Source: Oscillatoria acuminata PCC 6304
GTDB taxonomy: Bacteria > Cyanobacteriota > Cyanobacteriia > Cyanobacteriales > Laspinemataceae
Assembly: GCF_000317105.1 (NCBI RefSeq)
Contig: NC_019693.1
Span: 2,542,001 to 2,606,000, forward strand
Direction: 5' to 3'
DNA length: 64,000 nucleotides
Of this stretch, positions 48,013 through 58,586 are shown piece after piece; the first letter of the stretch is position 1; each line of letters starts with the position of its first letter. A program made the translations under genes and the position numbers. The notes below the pieces were generated by a model. It was not told the origin of the DNA. It saw only the letters and a list, made by a program, of their open reading frames with translations, and made no database searches.

Positions 48013-51000
48013 TTAAACGCCGAGATACTCATAGGATCCGATATCGATGAGTCCATTGACCATGCGATTGAACCCCTCTCCCCGTTGGTCAAAGGGGAGG
48101 GGGGATATATACGGTGAGGGAAAGGTGGCATCTCCGGCATCAATGGCGGGACTCCCGGGTTGTAATCGGTGAGTTGGAGTTGTCCCCCCGTAATTGGCTA
48201 AGGGGTCAAGCATCGGATTGACATTCAGGATATCCGTTGGCGCAAATCCACTACCCCCCCAGGTATTCCCAATTAGATTGTAACCCCCAGAAGAGAGGAC
48301 ACCACTGAAGTCAGGGTGAAAAACGTCAATATCCTCATTGCCAGCAATGATTGTGTTTTTCGCATGAATGATTCCATTGTTATTCATAATCCCCGAACCT
48401 GTACTGTTCACAGAATTGTTGGAAATCGTGCTATTAGTAATGTTCACGGTGGCAGACTCATTGTAAATGCCGCCACCTCGGCTATCTGCGCTATTGCCTG
48501 AAATTGTGCTGTTTGTGATATTGAGAGTTCCACTATTCCAAATTCCGCCGCCGTCAAGGGAGGAAGAGTTATTAGAAATTGTGCTGGCTGTGATGTTGAT
48601 TTCACCTCCTAAATTAAAGATTCCTCCCCCACTGTCACTCACAAAATTATTATTAACGACACTGTTGATTAACTGTACCAAACCTCCGTTATTATAAATG
48701 CCACCCCCCGGCCCCAAGGGATTGTTACCTTCGGCGATGGTCAAGTGATGAAAACTTGCTGCAGCATCATTGTTGACATAGAAAACTTGGTAAAGATTAT
48801 TCCCACTAATCGTTAGCAAATCAGCACGGGGTCCAATGACAGTGAGAAAACTATTGATCAGAGGTAAAGGGGACTCCAGAATAATCTCATTTCCATTGAT
48901 TAAGGTCATATCAATCACATGGGAGCCTCCCTGAGTATTGGCATTGATCATCGCTTGTCGTAATGATCCATACCCGCTATCGTTATTATTTAAAACGAGG
49001 GCATCATCATCTATAATCACACCCGTCACTCTGTCGGTAGTGCCAACATGATAAGCACCCGTTGTCAAGGTGAATTCCACGGTTTTATTCGGTTCTATTT
49101 GGGTATTTTCCGAGGGTGCGATCGCGACGATCGCTGTTGAAGCATTCGGTGCAAATGTGACGGATCCGGTTGCACCAAATGTATCAGCACCCGTCTGATT
49201 GTAGTCTCCATTGCCATCCATATCAAAGGTTGCCGTTCCTCCCACGGTAAAATTGGCCGTTAAAGGACTGGTTAAGGGGGTATTCACGCTATCGGTACGG
49301 GTAAAAGTATAGAGGATTGCCGTTCCACTATCTTCATACACCTGATCCGGTGATACTTCCAGGGTTACTGTGGGGTCAAGGGTTAAGGGAGAATTGACCG
49401 TGAAATTGCCGAGATTACTAGCAGGGACAGCATTGCCACTGGTATCGAAAACTTGATTTCCGACGAGGGCGATCGCATAAGTACCATTATCCCCCATATC
49501 CCAAGTGCCACCTGGCGCAATTACCTCATACGTCGCCTTGCGCGGTGTACCGTTTTCACTACTATTGACACTGACTAAAGTTGCTAATGTGGCGAATCCA
49601 TTCGGTCCCGTCACTTGGATATCTGAACTATCTAAACTACTGAGGGCGATCGCCACATTATCAGCATAATCCACCGTAAAACTATGACTTGTTCCGCCAC
49701 TGGTATTCACATTGGTAACTCCCAAATTACTCGCAGTGGGTACAATGGTATCCAGATTAACATTAAAACTGCCGAGAGTCGCACTGGAAATGGCATTCCC
49801 AGTAGTATCCGTCACTTGATTCGGTTGTAACTGGACAGTATAAGTGCCATTGTCTGCCGTATCCCAACTGCCACCGGATGCAGCAATTTGATAGGTTACG
49901 GTGCGTGGTGTACCATCGCCGAGGGGATTGACACTCACAAATGTCGCCGGAATTTGGGACCCGTCAGGTTGGGTGACGAGAATATCAGAATTATCCAAAC
50001 TACTGATATCAATCGCGCTATTATCGGTATAATCAATGGTAAAGGTGTGACTTGTCCCCCCAGGGATTGTAATATTCTCGGCGATAAAATTAGACGCCGT
50101 GGGAATATTAATCCCCCCATCATCATTCACCAGGGTATAAATCGTGGTGCTTTGGGTTCCCAACCTTGCACCATTGGAGGGATTGACTAATTGCAACGGG
50201 ATGGTTTCATCCGGTTCATTCACAAAGTCTCCGACAATGGTCATCACGACATCGCGATCGCTACTTTCCCCATCAGCAAAGGTCACCGTAATCGGAAAAG
50301 TTGTAGTATAATCTTCCCCAGAGGTCGCCGTTCCTGCCGGATTATCTAACACCACCTGCACCGTCACTTCCCCATCACTGCCGCCACTGCGTCGAATTTT
50401 TCCGACAACTGTATCCACTGCGGTCCCACTGTTGCCTTCTAATCCACTGGAACTGGCACTGATAAATTCCAGCAGTCCCGGTTCATGGTCTACAATTTCT
50501 AAAATTGCCGTTGTGTTTTCCCCTAAAATTGCACCAATAGAAGGATTAGACAGTGCAATTTGTACCGTTTCCGTTTCCTCTACTAAATCATCATCTAAAA
50601 GGGGAATCGTTACGGTTTTCGTGGTTTCTCCTGGATTAAAGGTCAGCGTTCCTTGGATGGGAATATAATCCGCATCTGCGGTAGCAGCATTATTGCTATT
50701 GGGAGTTTGGGTCGCATAATCAACGCTGACTATCCCGATCGCCCTGTCTCGAATAATGGTAATCGTCGCACTCCCCCCATCTTCCCGAATGCTGTAGGTA
50801 GGGGTGCTAAATTGGATTTGCGACGGGCGATCGTTATCGATAATGGTTAAGATGGCTGTATTTTGACTCCCTAATGATGCACCTCCCGTGGGATTAAATA
50901 AGGTTAGATTAACCGTTTCATCTTCTTCAATCAGGGTATCATCAACCATCGGAACCTCAATGGTTTTAGGGGTGGTATCCCCATCAGCAAAGTTTACTGA

Positions 51001-51915
51001 AATAGGTGTATTATCATAGTCATCGGGAGCAGTTGCCGTGCCATCGAGGAGGGTAATAGTTGCACCCACTGCACCCGCACTCCCTTCTATCCGTTCTACG
51101 GTGATGGTTATGACGGAAGTCCCATCTTCGTTCACTGCAAATTGACTCGCCGTAAATTGCAGCGTTCCTGGAATAGAATCATCAATTGGCGTATTATCCG
51201 TTGGCGTTCCCGGTTGTGTAATCGGTGACATGACAACGGAGGGACTGGCAAATACAATGTCCGGTTGTTCCGTTGCCTCTGCTGCGGGGACTTCCGTTTC
51301 TTCTGCCGGGGTTTCTTCAGTTGCCTCTGGCACAAAACTCGGCGTTGCCACATTCAGCAAAATCGCTAAATATCGCCCGGTATTCCGGTCCTGGATAATC
51401 GTATCGTTCGCATAATTTTCCGTTCCTTGAAAAATATTTAATCCTTCAAAGGTGAGTCCATTTGCCAGTTCCAGTTCATCTTCTAAGGGATTAAAATCCG
51501 TAATTACCGCAGCTTCTACTAAGGTGTCGCCGCCTAGGGTGGGAAATAGAATAAAGGTATCTTTATCTTGGCCTCCAATGACGGTATCTGCACCCCATTC
51601 CAGATAAAAGATATCAAGTCCCGCCTCTCCAAATAGGCGATCGCTGCCTAATCCCCCGACTAAGATATCATCCCCGGCCCCGCCATAGAGAATGTCATTA
51701 CCCTCCCCGCCATTTAAGATATCATTGCCTTGACCTCCGGCGAGTAAGTCATTCCCTGGACCCCCAATCAGAGTATCATCTCCTTGATCCCCGTAGAGGA
51801 TGTCGTCCCCTTCTGCACCATTGAGGACATCATTGCCTTCCCACCCATAAATAAAATCATTGCCGGGGGTTCCGAGGAAAGAGTCACCGAACGGTGTACC
51901 TTGAATGACTGTCAT
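48013..51915 (-). CDS. Large surface protein with RTX repeats, Calx-beta domains and a beta-helix
   Basis: A 1300-residue protein. N-terminus: RTX-like calcium-binding nonapeptides (GGxGxDxLx; e.g. GNDLLAGGQGNDILNGGEGN), then LSGLG-like closing segments. A linker follows (EETPAEETEVPAAEATEQP), then at least four Calx-beta domains (TASQFAVNEDGTSVITITVE; TYSIREDGGSATITIIRDRA; each with 'dDxxxEexExv.l.L'), two Ig-like/SwmB-type domains (PTASNFIAENITIPGGTSHT), another Calx-beta-like unit and a parallel beta-helix (NSTISGNSADSRGGGIYNES). It ends in the choice-of-anchor Q motif SPAIDAGDA...DIGSYEY. There is no Sec signal; export by a type I system is expected for RTX proteins. Probably cell-surface adhesion or gliding. 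Confidence 0.85.
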   Translation of the reverse strand: MTVIQGTPFGDSFLGTPGNDFIYGWEGNDVLNGAEGDDILYGDQGDDTLIGGPGNDLLAGGQGNDILNGGEGNDILYGGAGDDILVGGLGSDRLFGEAGLDIFYLEWGADTVIGGQDKDTFILFPTLGGDTLVEAAVITDFNPLEDELELANGLTFEGLNIFQGTENYANDTIIQDRNTGRYLAILLNVATPSFVPEATEETPAEETEVPAAEATEQPDIVFASPSVVMSPITQPGTPTDNTPIDDSIPGTLQFTASQFAVNEDGTSVITITVERIEGSAGAVGATITLLDGTATAPDDYDNTPISVNFADGDTTPKTIEVPMVDDTLIEEDETVNLTLFNPTGGASLGSQNTAILTIIDNDRPSQIQFSTPTYSIREDGGSATITIIRDRAIGIVSVDYATQTPNSNNAATADADYIPIQGTLTFNPGETTKTVTIPLLDDDLVEETETVQIALSNPSIGAILGENTTAILEIVDHEPGLLEFISASSSGLEGNSGTAVDTVVGKIRRSGGSDGEVTVQVVLDNPAGTATSGEDYTTTFPITVTFADGESSDRDVVMTIVGDFVNEPDETIPLQLVNPSNGARLGTQSTTIYTLVNDDGGINIPTASNFIAENITIPGGTSHTFTIDYTDNSAIDISSLDNSDILVTQPDGSQIPATFVSVNPLGDGTPRTVTYQIAASGGSWDTADNGTYTVQLQPNQVTDTTGNAISSATLGSFNVNLDTIVPTASNLGVTNVNTSGGTSHSFTVDYADNVAIALSSLDSSDIQVTGPNGFATLATLVSVNSSENGTPRKATYEVIAPGGTWDMGDNGTYAIALVGNQVFDTSGNAVPASNLGNFTVNSPLTLDPTVTLEVSPDQVYEDSGTAILYTFTRTDSVNTPLTSPLTANFTVGGTATFDMDGNGDYNQTGADTFGATGSVTFAPNASTAIVAIAPSENTQIEPNKTVEFTLTTGAYHVGTTDRVTGVIIDDDALVLNNNDSGYGSLRQAMINANTQGGSHVIDMTLINGNEIILESPLPLINSFLTVIGPRADLLTISGNNLYQVFYVNNDAAASFHHLTIAEGNNPLGPGGGIYNNGGLVQLINSVVNNNFVSDSGGGIFNLGGEINITASTISNNSSSLDGGGIWNSGTLNITNSTISGNSADSRGGGIYNESATVNITNSTISNNSVNSTGSGIMNNNGIIHAKNTIIAGNEDIDVFHPDFSGVLSSGGYNLIGNTWGGSGFAPTDILNVNPMLDPLANYGGTTPTHRLQPGSPAIDAGDATFPSPYISPLPFDQRGEGFNRMVNGLIDIGSYEYLGV

Positions 51916-52578
51916 AATTGGTCAAGTCTCCTAGCTAGAACAACGGTTTTTAAAGATAGTTCTTGGGTTGGTGTCCTGGTCCCAACCCAACAGAGTCACG
52001 AAGGGATTCCCCGGGAGAGAGAAGTAGCTACAAGACGACTCCAAATTCACCCTTGTTTGGTTATGCCCTCTGCAAAGGATAAATGTCACCCCTAGTTCAT
52101 AAATCTTAAAAAAAATTATGAGTAGAAGTAAGTAATGGTGCGACTTCTTTTTATATCCAAAAGTTCCTGCTTGACAGATGAAACAAAATCGGTTTGAATG
52201 AGTTGGAATTCAATCAGATTTTGTGGACTGTTCAATCTCATTGAGCCGGCAAGCTATGGGGAAGCAGTATAGCTGAATTCAGTTATTCATGGCGTGAGAA
52301 AAATAAAAAAAGTCGGGGTAATTTAGGCAACAGAAGAGAAATTCGTCTTTTGTTTTGTTATTTATTGCGATAATATTGCCTGAGTTAAGAAAATTTAATC
52401 AGGGGAAAGGCGACTATCTAAAGTTATAATCTAGCCATCCAAAAACTGGGTTTGTGGACTCGGACTGTGCCCATATGTTTCGAGAGATAGGTAGAGAGGC
52501 TCTTTCGGTCCCTAGAAAAAACTCAGGGTGTCAGGGGCTAAAGTGTTAGTTAAAAAGCGATCGCAAATTTTAGAGGGA
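51916..52578. other. Shared divergent upstream region of two giant genes
   Basis: About 600 bp of AT-rich DNA between the RTX adhesin and the TPS-CHAT gene. No ORF, repeat or hairpin worth naming was seen. It must contain the promoters of both genes. Confidence 0.5.
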
Positions 52579-52587
52579 ATGGCGGCA

Positions 52588-55500
52588 ATGAATCGGAAAA
52601 CGGTGACCTACCCAAAATCAGAGAAATCATACCCCAAAGCACTCTCCATCGGGCTTTTGCTGCTACCCTTGGCGGTGTTCTTCTCGGCTTTGAACGCCCA
52701 CTCTCAACCCATCATCCCGGCAACGGATGGGACGGGGACCCTGGTTACGCCGGAGGGTGTCCGTTATGATATCACTGGGGGTCAACGGTCCTCCGATGGT
52801 CGGAATCTGTTCCATAGTTTTACTGAATTTGGCCTAAATCCCGCTGAAGTTGCTAATTTTATTTCTAATCCCACAATTGTCAATATTTTAGGCCGAATTA
52901 ATGGCGGTAATGTTTCTTATATTAATGGATTAATTCAGGTTACTGGCGGTGCATCTCATCTCTATTTAATGAATCCTGCCGGGATGGTTTTTGGACCGAA
53001 TGCCAGTCTGAATGTCCCCGGTTCGTTTCTCGCTACGACAGCAACGGGGATGGGATTTGATGAGGGATGGTTTCAGGCAGTGGGGGAGAATAGTTATGCG
53101 AATTTAGTAGGAACTCCCAGCGCCTTAGTTTTTGAGACTTTGCAGCCCGGTGCTATTATTAATTCCGGGAATTTAACTGTGGTAGCAGGGCAAAATTTAA
53201 CCCTGATTGGGGGAACGATTTTGAATCAGGGGACAGTCGCCTCACCCCAGGGAAATATAACAATGGCAACGGTTTCTGGTTCGAGTTGGGTGCGCTTGTC
53301 TCAACCGCATCATCTCCTGAGTTTGGACATTTCTGCGCCTTTTCCCGTCGCACCTATTGCATTACCCGCCTTACTCACTGGGGGAAATTCTTCCCATGTG
53401 ACGGATGTTCGCATCAACCCCGATGGAACAGTGGAATTAAGCGGTTCCGGACTAGGTATCGCAGCGGGAGATGTGGCAATGAGTCAGTCTCACATAGCAG
53501 GACAAACAATCTCTTTGTCGGCTCACCAAAATCTCACCTTAGGGGAAACCACTTTACAGACCACCGGGGATATGCAGTTGAGGGCTGGGGATACGGTGCG
53601 GGTGCGAGACAGCCTGGACCGGCCTTTTTTAGCTGATGCCGGGGGCAATTTGTCCTTGCGAGGCGATCGCGCCATTGATATCTTAGCCTTGGATTCTATC
53701 CTCTGGGTGGATCAGGTGAAGTTTCAATTTGAACCCTTTCGTGCTGGGGGAGATATCACCTTAGTGAGTGATGGTCCGATTTCTGGTGATTCTCACTTTG
53801 CGGCAGGGGGAAATTTTGCAATTCGCACAGGTTCAGGAGAACCGGGAACCCTGATCAGTCTCTTTGACCCGATTGTGACTTCCAATGGGGATGTGACTTT
53901 TGGGGACTATACTGGCGCTTCCTTGAAAGTAGAGGCCGGGGGGAGCATTATTGGGGTGAGTATTAATATCACCCAACCGGACACGACTCTGACGGGTTCC
54001 GATCCGGATATTCCCATTCTCACTAGCAGTCCCTCGGTGATTTTGCGCGCTGGGGAAGCGAATCTGTCTAATGCGGCCAATGTTCCCCCGGATCAGGCGA
54101 TCGCTGATACGATTTTCTCCGGTAGTGAGAGTTTCAGCGGAGGCAGCATTACCGTTAACAATATTACCACCGCTGGAGGTCCGGCTATTCTCTCGGCGAC
54201 TAGCAATATTATTACGGGAAATCTCAACACCAATGGGGGGGATATTTCCGTGCTGAGTCGCACCGGAAATATTATTACTGCCGGGGAAGTCGTTTCATTA
54301 GGAACCACGGTTAATGGCAATATTAACCTGGATGCAGGTAATACCCTCTCCCTGGAAATTGTCAACAGTGGCAGCGGCAATATTACCCTGACGGGAAATG
54401 AAATTGATTTGAATGACACAATTACTAGCACTGGAATTTTAACCCTTCAACCTAGAAATCCCAACCAAACTATTGTTTTATCTGGGGGGAGTGATAGTGG
54501 AAATACGGTTTTGGATCTGACGGTGGCGGATTTAGCGGCGCTAGAGGACGGATTTAGTTCGATTATTATTGGGGCCGAAAATAGCACTGGACTGATTAGC
54601 ATTGCTGGTCCTGTTAATTTCAGAGATCCGGTCACCCTGCGATCGCCCCAAGGACAAGGTGCAACGGATATCGCCGGAAATATCACCCTCTCGGATAATG
54701 CGACTCTAAATATCGATACCGCAGGCGCAACCTTGGTGAGTGCCGATGTCATTACCGAAGGAGAACTCAGCTTTGGCAATATCTTTTTAAATGCTGATGT
54801 TACTTTTGCCGGAAGTAATATCATCTTTAATGGCACCATCGATGGGGAACGCCAGCTTACGGTCAGTTCGCCATTGGGGACTGTGGCAGTGAACCAACCT
54901 GTTGGCAGTCAGGTTCCCCTCGGCAGTTTGGACATTGTGGCGGATGTCTTAACCCTATCTAGTGATATTGTGGCCCAAGGAAATATTATTCTGAATAGTG
55001 CGGTGATTCTCGGCAATGATATCCGCTTGAGTACCCTGACTCCGGGCAGTTTGATTACGTTTAATAATACTTTGAATAGTCAGGAAAATGCGGCACAATC
55101 CCTCACCCTGAATACCGCAGGCAGTGTTATTTTTACGCGGGAAATCGGGGGTGGGGAAGGGGGTGCATTGGGGGCGATCGCCATTGAAGAAACCACTGAA
55201 ATGACCGCATCTGAAAAGATTACAGCCGATCGCCTGACGGTGAATAGTGCCGGGACGATCGTCCTGGAAGATGTGAACTTAGTAGGGGAGAACGCCAATC
55301 TAACCACCCCAGTTTTAGAACTGAATGCCACAGAGGAAATTGCTGTGGGCAATGTTACCGCTAATCCGGGCCAAATCAGTCTCACCAGTACCAACAGTTT
55401 TGTCACCATTGGAGATGTGACATCACCGGGGGGAACTCTGGAAGTCACGGCGGGACGAGAAATTACCACCGGCATCCTGAATACTTCGACAACTACGGGA

Positions 55501-57477
55501 ACTGGGGGCGAAATTACTCTCACCAGTACCAGCAGTCGCATTCTGACCGAAGAGATTAATACCTCCGGATTATTTGGCGGTGGCAATCTCACAATTTCTG
55601 CCTGTGAATCTTGCCAAGGCATTGATGGAGAGCCCTTGACACTAGGAATCCAAACGGGAACCATCGCCACCAATGCTACAGAACAAGCAGCAGGGGATGT
55701 CAACTTAATGGCACCCGGGGATATTCAAGTCCGGTCTATTCGCGCCGAGGGGAGTACCGGGGGAACTGCCGAAATTACTACGGGACGCTTTTTTCGGGCA
55801 ACAGATACCTTGCTCGATGCCAATTCACCTGATGCCAGCATTTCCACTGCTGGTTTAAGTGAGGAAGGGGAGATTAAAATTAGTCATGGCAGTGCGATCG
55901 CCCAAGCGCCATTGATTATCGGAGATGCTCAACTCAATGGCACTCTAGCAGCGATTATGACCGATGGAAATAATATGATTGTCCCGGTGCAGTCCTTTCC
56001 CTTTTCCTTTACTCAAGGGAATATCTCTTTAGTATCTGCTGCCACAGAACCCTCAATCATCATCCCCCCGGTCCCGATTCCTGAGTCGTCACCCTCCCTA
56101 GACTTACCGGACAATTTATTACAAACTCAGCTAGAAAGACCCCCAGAAGCACAACCGCTGATTCAGCTTGAAAGTCGCCAACTAGATAGTCGAATTTTAC
56201 CCAATGATCGCGTCGCAACAGCCAGATTAGCCCTGGATGATTTTCTGAATCAAGGGAACGAAAATCTCGGGGCAACCATCGAGCAAATTGAAGGACTTCG
56301 GCAATCTGAATTTGAAACCTATTTTCAAGAAGATTTGGGGGTGGAATTGCTCTCTTTTGAAGAAATTGTCCAAAAGTTGCGCCGAATTTCCAAAGAAACG
56401 GGAACCAATCCGGCAATTGTTTATGTTTTATCCCGGGGCGATCGCCTCGATTTACTCCTCGTCACCCCCCAGGGTCAACCCATTCACCGAGTCATTGAAG
56501 AAGCGAATCAAGAAGACTTATTATCCACGGCCCGGAATTTGTCCGCCCAAATTACGGACCTCAAACGATTAAATACTCAAACCTATTTACCTCCCGCCCG
56601 ACAACTGTATCAATGGCTGATTGCCCCGATTGCTGCGGAATTAGAATCCGAAGAAATTGACACCATTGCTTTTTCAATGGACGCGGGATTACGAACCCTT
56701 CCCGTTGCTGCCTTGCACGATGGAGAGCAGTTTTTAGTCGAGAAATATCGTCTGGGCTTAATTCCCAGTCTTAACTTAACCGATACGCGCTATCAGGATA
56801 TCCGGAATTTCCCCGTTTTAGCAATGGGATCCTCAACCTTTAGGACTTTACCAAACCTGCCAGCCGTTGCCCTAGAATTAGAAGCAATTATCCAAATTTT
56901 AGAGAATGGACGCTCATTTTTGAATGAAGAATTCACCTTAGAAAACCTCAAGTTTCAGCGGGCCACTCAACCGTTTCAGTTAGTTCATTTAGCCACTCAC
57001 GGGCAGTTTAATCCCGGTGACCCCAGGGACTCTTATATCCAGCTTTGGGACGGACCCATAAACCTACAGCAAATGCGGGATTTAGAATGGAATAATCCCC
57101 CGGTGGATTTGTTAGTTTTAAGTGCCTGTCGCACGGCGATCGGCAGTTTAGAGGCTGAGTTAGGGTTTGCGGGATTAGCGGTACGAATTGGGGCAAAAAC
57201 GGCAATAGCGAGTTTGACTTACGTCAGCGATGAAGCAACTTTCGCCCTGATGACGGAGTTCTACCAGAATTTAAAAACCGCCCCGATTAAAGCCGAGGCG
57301 CTGCGACAGGCACAGATTGCTATGTTAGAGGGAAGAGTGCGCTTTGAAGGCGATTTTCTCTACTCGGAATCAAGAAATTTTGCCCTGCGTTCTGAGGGAA
57401 TCAACGAAAATCTCACCCGGGATTTCAAACATCCCTATTATTGGGCGGTGTTTACTCTGATTGGCAGCCCTTGGTAA
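52588..57477 (+). CDS. TPS-domain exoprotein with C-terminal CHAT protease domain
   Basis: About 1629 residues from the ATG chosen (an ATG at 52579 and a GTG at 52528 are alternatives; GAGGGA lies just upstream). A signal peptide (SIGLLLLPLAVFFSALNAHSQ region) precedes a filamentous-haemagglutinin-type TPS domain (about 45-290; GTLVTPEGVRYDITGGQRSS, YLMNPAGMVFGPNASLNV), a long beta-helical region of N-x-T-rich repeats to about residue 1150, then a helical linker and a CHAT domain with catalytic His1471 (VHLATHGQFNPGDP) and Cys1514 (LLVLSACRTAIGSLEAELGF). CHAT domains are caspase-like cysteine proteases. Such fusions are frequent in Oscillatoriales. A TpsB transporter is not in the window. Confidence 0.85.
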   Translation: MNRKTVTYPKSEKSYPKALSIGLLLLPLAVFFSALNAHSQPIIPATDGTGTLVTPEGVRYDITGGQRSSDGRNLFHSFTEFGLNPAEVANFISNPTIVNILGRINGGNVSYINGLIQVTGGASHLYLMNPAGMVFGPNASLNVPGSFLATTATGMGFDEGWFQAVGENSYANLVGTPSALVFETLQPGAIINSGNLTVVAGQNLTLIGGTILNQGTVASPQGNITMATVSGSSWVRLSQPHHLLSLDISAPFPVAPIALPALLTGGNSSHVTDVRINPDGTVELSGSGLGIAAGDVAMSQSHIAGQTISLSAHQNLTLGETTLQTTGDMQLRAGDTVRVRDSLDRPFLADAGGNLSLRGDRAIDILALDSILWVDQVKFQFEPFRAGGDITLVSDGPISGDSHFAAGGNFAIRTGSGEPGTLISLFDPIVTSNGDVTFGDYTGASLKVEAGGSIIGVSINITQPDTTLTGSDPDIPILTSSPSVILRAGEANLSNAANVPPDQAIADTIFSGSESFSGGSITVNNITTAGGPAILSATSNIITGNLNTNGGDISVLSRTGNIITAGEVVSLGTTVNGNINLDAGNTLSLEIVNSGSGNITLTGNEIDLNDTITSTGILTLQPRNPNQTIVLSGGSDSGNTVLDLTVADLAALEDGFSSIIIGAENSTGLISIAGPVNFRDPVTLRSPQGQGATDIAGNITLSDNATLNIDTAGATLVSADVITEGELSFGNIFLNADVTFAGSNIIFNGTIDGERQLTVSSPLGTVAVNQPVGSQVPLGSLDIVADVLTLSSDIVAQGNIILNSAVILGNDIRLSTLTPGSLITFNNTLNSQENAAQSLTLNTAGSVIFTREIGGGEGGALGAIAIEETTEMTASEKITADRLTVNSAGTIVLEDVNLVGENANLTTPVLELNATEEIAVGNVTANPGQISLTSTNSFVTIGDVTSPGGTLEVTAGREITTGILNTSTTTGTGGEITLTSTSSRILTEEINTSGLFGGGNLTISACESCQGIDGEPLTLGIQTGTIATNATEQAAGDVNLMAPGDIQVRSIRAEGSTGGTAEITTGRFFRATDTLLDANSPDASISTAGLSEEGEIKISHGSAIAQAPLIIGDAQLNGTLAAIMTDGNNMIVPVQSFPFSFTQGNISLVSAATEPSIIIPPVPIPESSPSLDLPDNLLQTQLERPPEAQPLIQLESRQLDSRILPNDRVATARLALDDFLNQGNENLGATIEQIEGLRQSEFETYFQEDLGVELLSFEEIVQKLRRISKETGTNPAIVYVLSRGDRLDLLLVTPQGQPIHRVIEEANQEDLLSTARNLSAQITDLKRLNTQTYLPPARQLYQWLIAPIAAELESEEIDTIAFSMDAGLRTLPVAALHDGEQFLVEKYRLGLIPSLNLTDTRYQDIRNFPVLAMGSSTFRTLPNLPAVALELEAIIQILENGRSFLNEEFTLENLKFQRATQPFQLVHLATHGQFNPGDPRDSYIQLWDGPINLQQMRDLEWNNPPVDLLVLSACRTAIGSLEAELGFAGLAVRIGAKTAIASLTYVSDEATFALMTEFYQNLKTAPIKAEALRQAQIAMLEGRVRFEGDFLYSESRNFALRSEGINENLTRDFKHPYYWAVFTLIGSPW

Positions 57478-57524
57478 TTCTGGATTACAATAGAATGGCA
57501 ATCAAAGATTCAGGGTTTTAAACG

Positions 57525-58469
57525 ATGGAATTCATCCAATTAGGAAGCAATGGACCAACGGTCCCAACTCTCGGTATTGGTGCTTGGTCCTGGGGAGATA
57601 CCCTATTTTGGAATTATGGCAAAGATTACGGGGCCACTCAGGTTCAGGAAGCATTTCATGCTGCTGTCGAGGCGGGAATTACTTTTTTTGATACCGCCGA
57701 AGTCTATGGATTAGGAAAATCTGAACAGCTTCTCGGTCAATTCATTCGGCAAACGGAAACCCCGATTCAAGTTGCTACAAAATACGGTCCTTTACCCTGG
57801 CGGTTTACGGCTGAATCTGTTGCTGAAGCAATCACCGCTAGTCTCGATCGCCTGCAATTAACCCAAGTCACTCTCTATCAAGTTCATTGGCCTTTCACCT
57901 TTTTAATGAGTCAAGAAACCTTGATGAATGCTTTAGCCGATGAAGTGGAAAAAGGCAGAATTCAAACTATCGGGGTCAGCAATTATTCCGCCGCCCAAAT
58001 GCGCGAAGCTCATGGTGTTTTATCTAAACGCGGAATTCCTTTAGCGGTCAATCAAGTGCGTTATTCTTTATTATCTCGTGAGGTAGAAAGCCAGGGAATT
58101 ATCAAAACTGCCAGGGAATTAGGCATCACTATTTTGGCCTATAGTCCCCTCCAACAAGGATTACTCACGGGCAAATACACCCCCGAAAGTCCCCAACCCA
58201 GCGGACCGCGCCAGTGGGATTCCCGGTTCAAACCGGAGGGATTGCGGAAAATTGCTCCTGTCTTAGACTTGTTACAGCAATTCGGTCAAAACTATGGGAA
58301 AACTCCTGCTCAAGTTGCCTTGAATTGGTTGATTGCTCAAGGGGGTATCATTCCGATTCCTGGTGCTAAAAATGCGGAACAGGCACGACAAAATGCCGGG
58401 GCCGTGGGATGGCAATTAACAGCGGATGAAGTGGCACAATTGGAACAAGTGACTCGTCCTTGGTTATAA
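57525..58469 (+). CDS. Aldo/keto reductase
   Basis: A 314-residue NADPH-dependent oxidoreductase. Catalytic tetrad: Asp and Tyr in FFDTAEVYG, Lys in ATKYG, His in QVHWP. The cofactor-binding end is IPIPGAKNAEQARQNAGAVG. The substrate is unknown. Short spacing (47 bp) after the TPS-CHAT gene would allow read-through, but no functional link is obvious. A hairpin follows. Confidence 0.92.
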   Translation: MEFIQLGSNGPTVPTLGIGAWSWGDTLFWNYGKDYGATQVQEAFHAAVEAGITFFDTAEVYGLGKSEQLLGQFIRQTETPIQVATKYGPLPWRFTAESVAEAITASLDRLQLTQVTLYQVHWPFTFLMSQETLMNALADEVEKGRIQTIGVSNYSAAQMREAHGVLSKRGIPLAVNQVRYSLLSREVESQGIIKTARELGITILAYSPLQQGLLTGKYTPESPQPSGPRQWDSRFKPEGLRKIAPVLDLLQQFGQNYGKTPAQVALNWLIAQGGIIPIPGAKNAEQARQNAGAVGWQLTADEVAQLEQVTRPWL

Positions 58470-58539
58470 CGAAAAGGGTCACGCCATTGCCCCATTTAAC
58501 TGGAAGTCAAAGGGATTTTCAGTCAGTTTATCCGGTCCT

Positions 58540-58568
58540 ACCGGCGGGGTTGAACCCTCGCCGGTTTG
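58540..58568. terminator. Hairpin between convergent genes
   Basis: ACCGGCGGGG-N4-ACCCTCGCCGGT with a one-base bulge, then TTT. Placed between the aldo/keto reductase and the convergent secreted protein gene; the T-run is short, so termination is probable but not certain. Confidence 0.5.
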
Positions 58569-58586
58569 GGGGATGGGACCGTTGTT

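Noticed and set aside
55080-55703. Minus-strand ORF of 207 residues inside the TPS-CHAT gene
   Set aside because: Shadow frame of the beta-helical repeat region; no signal, family or start site.
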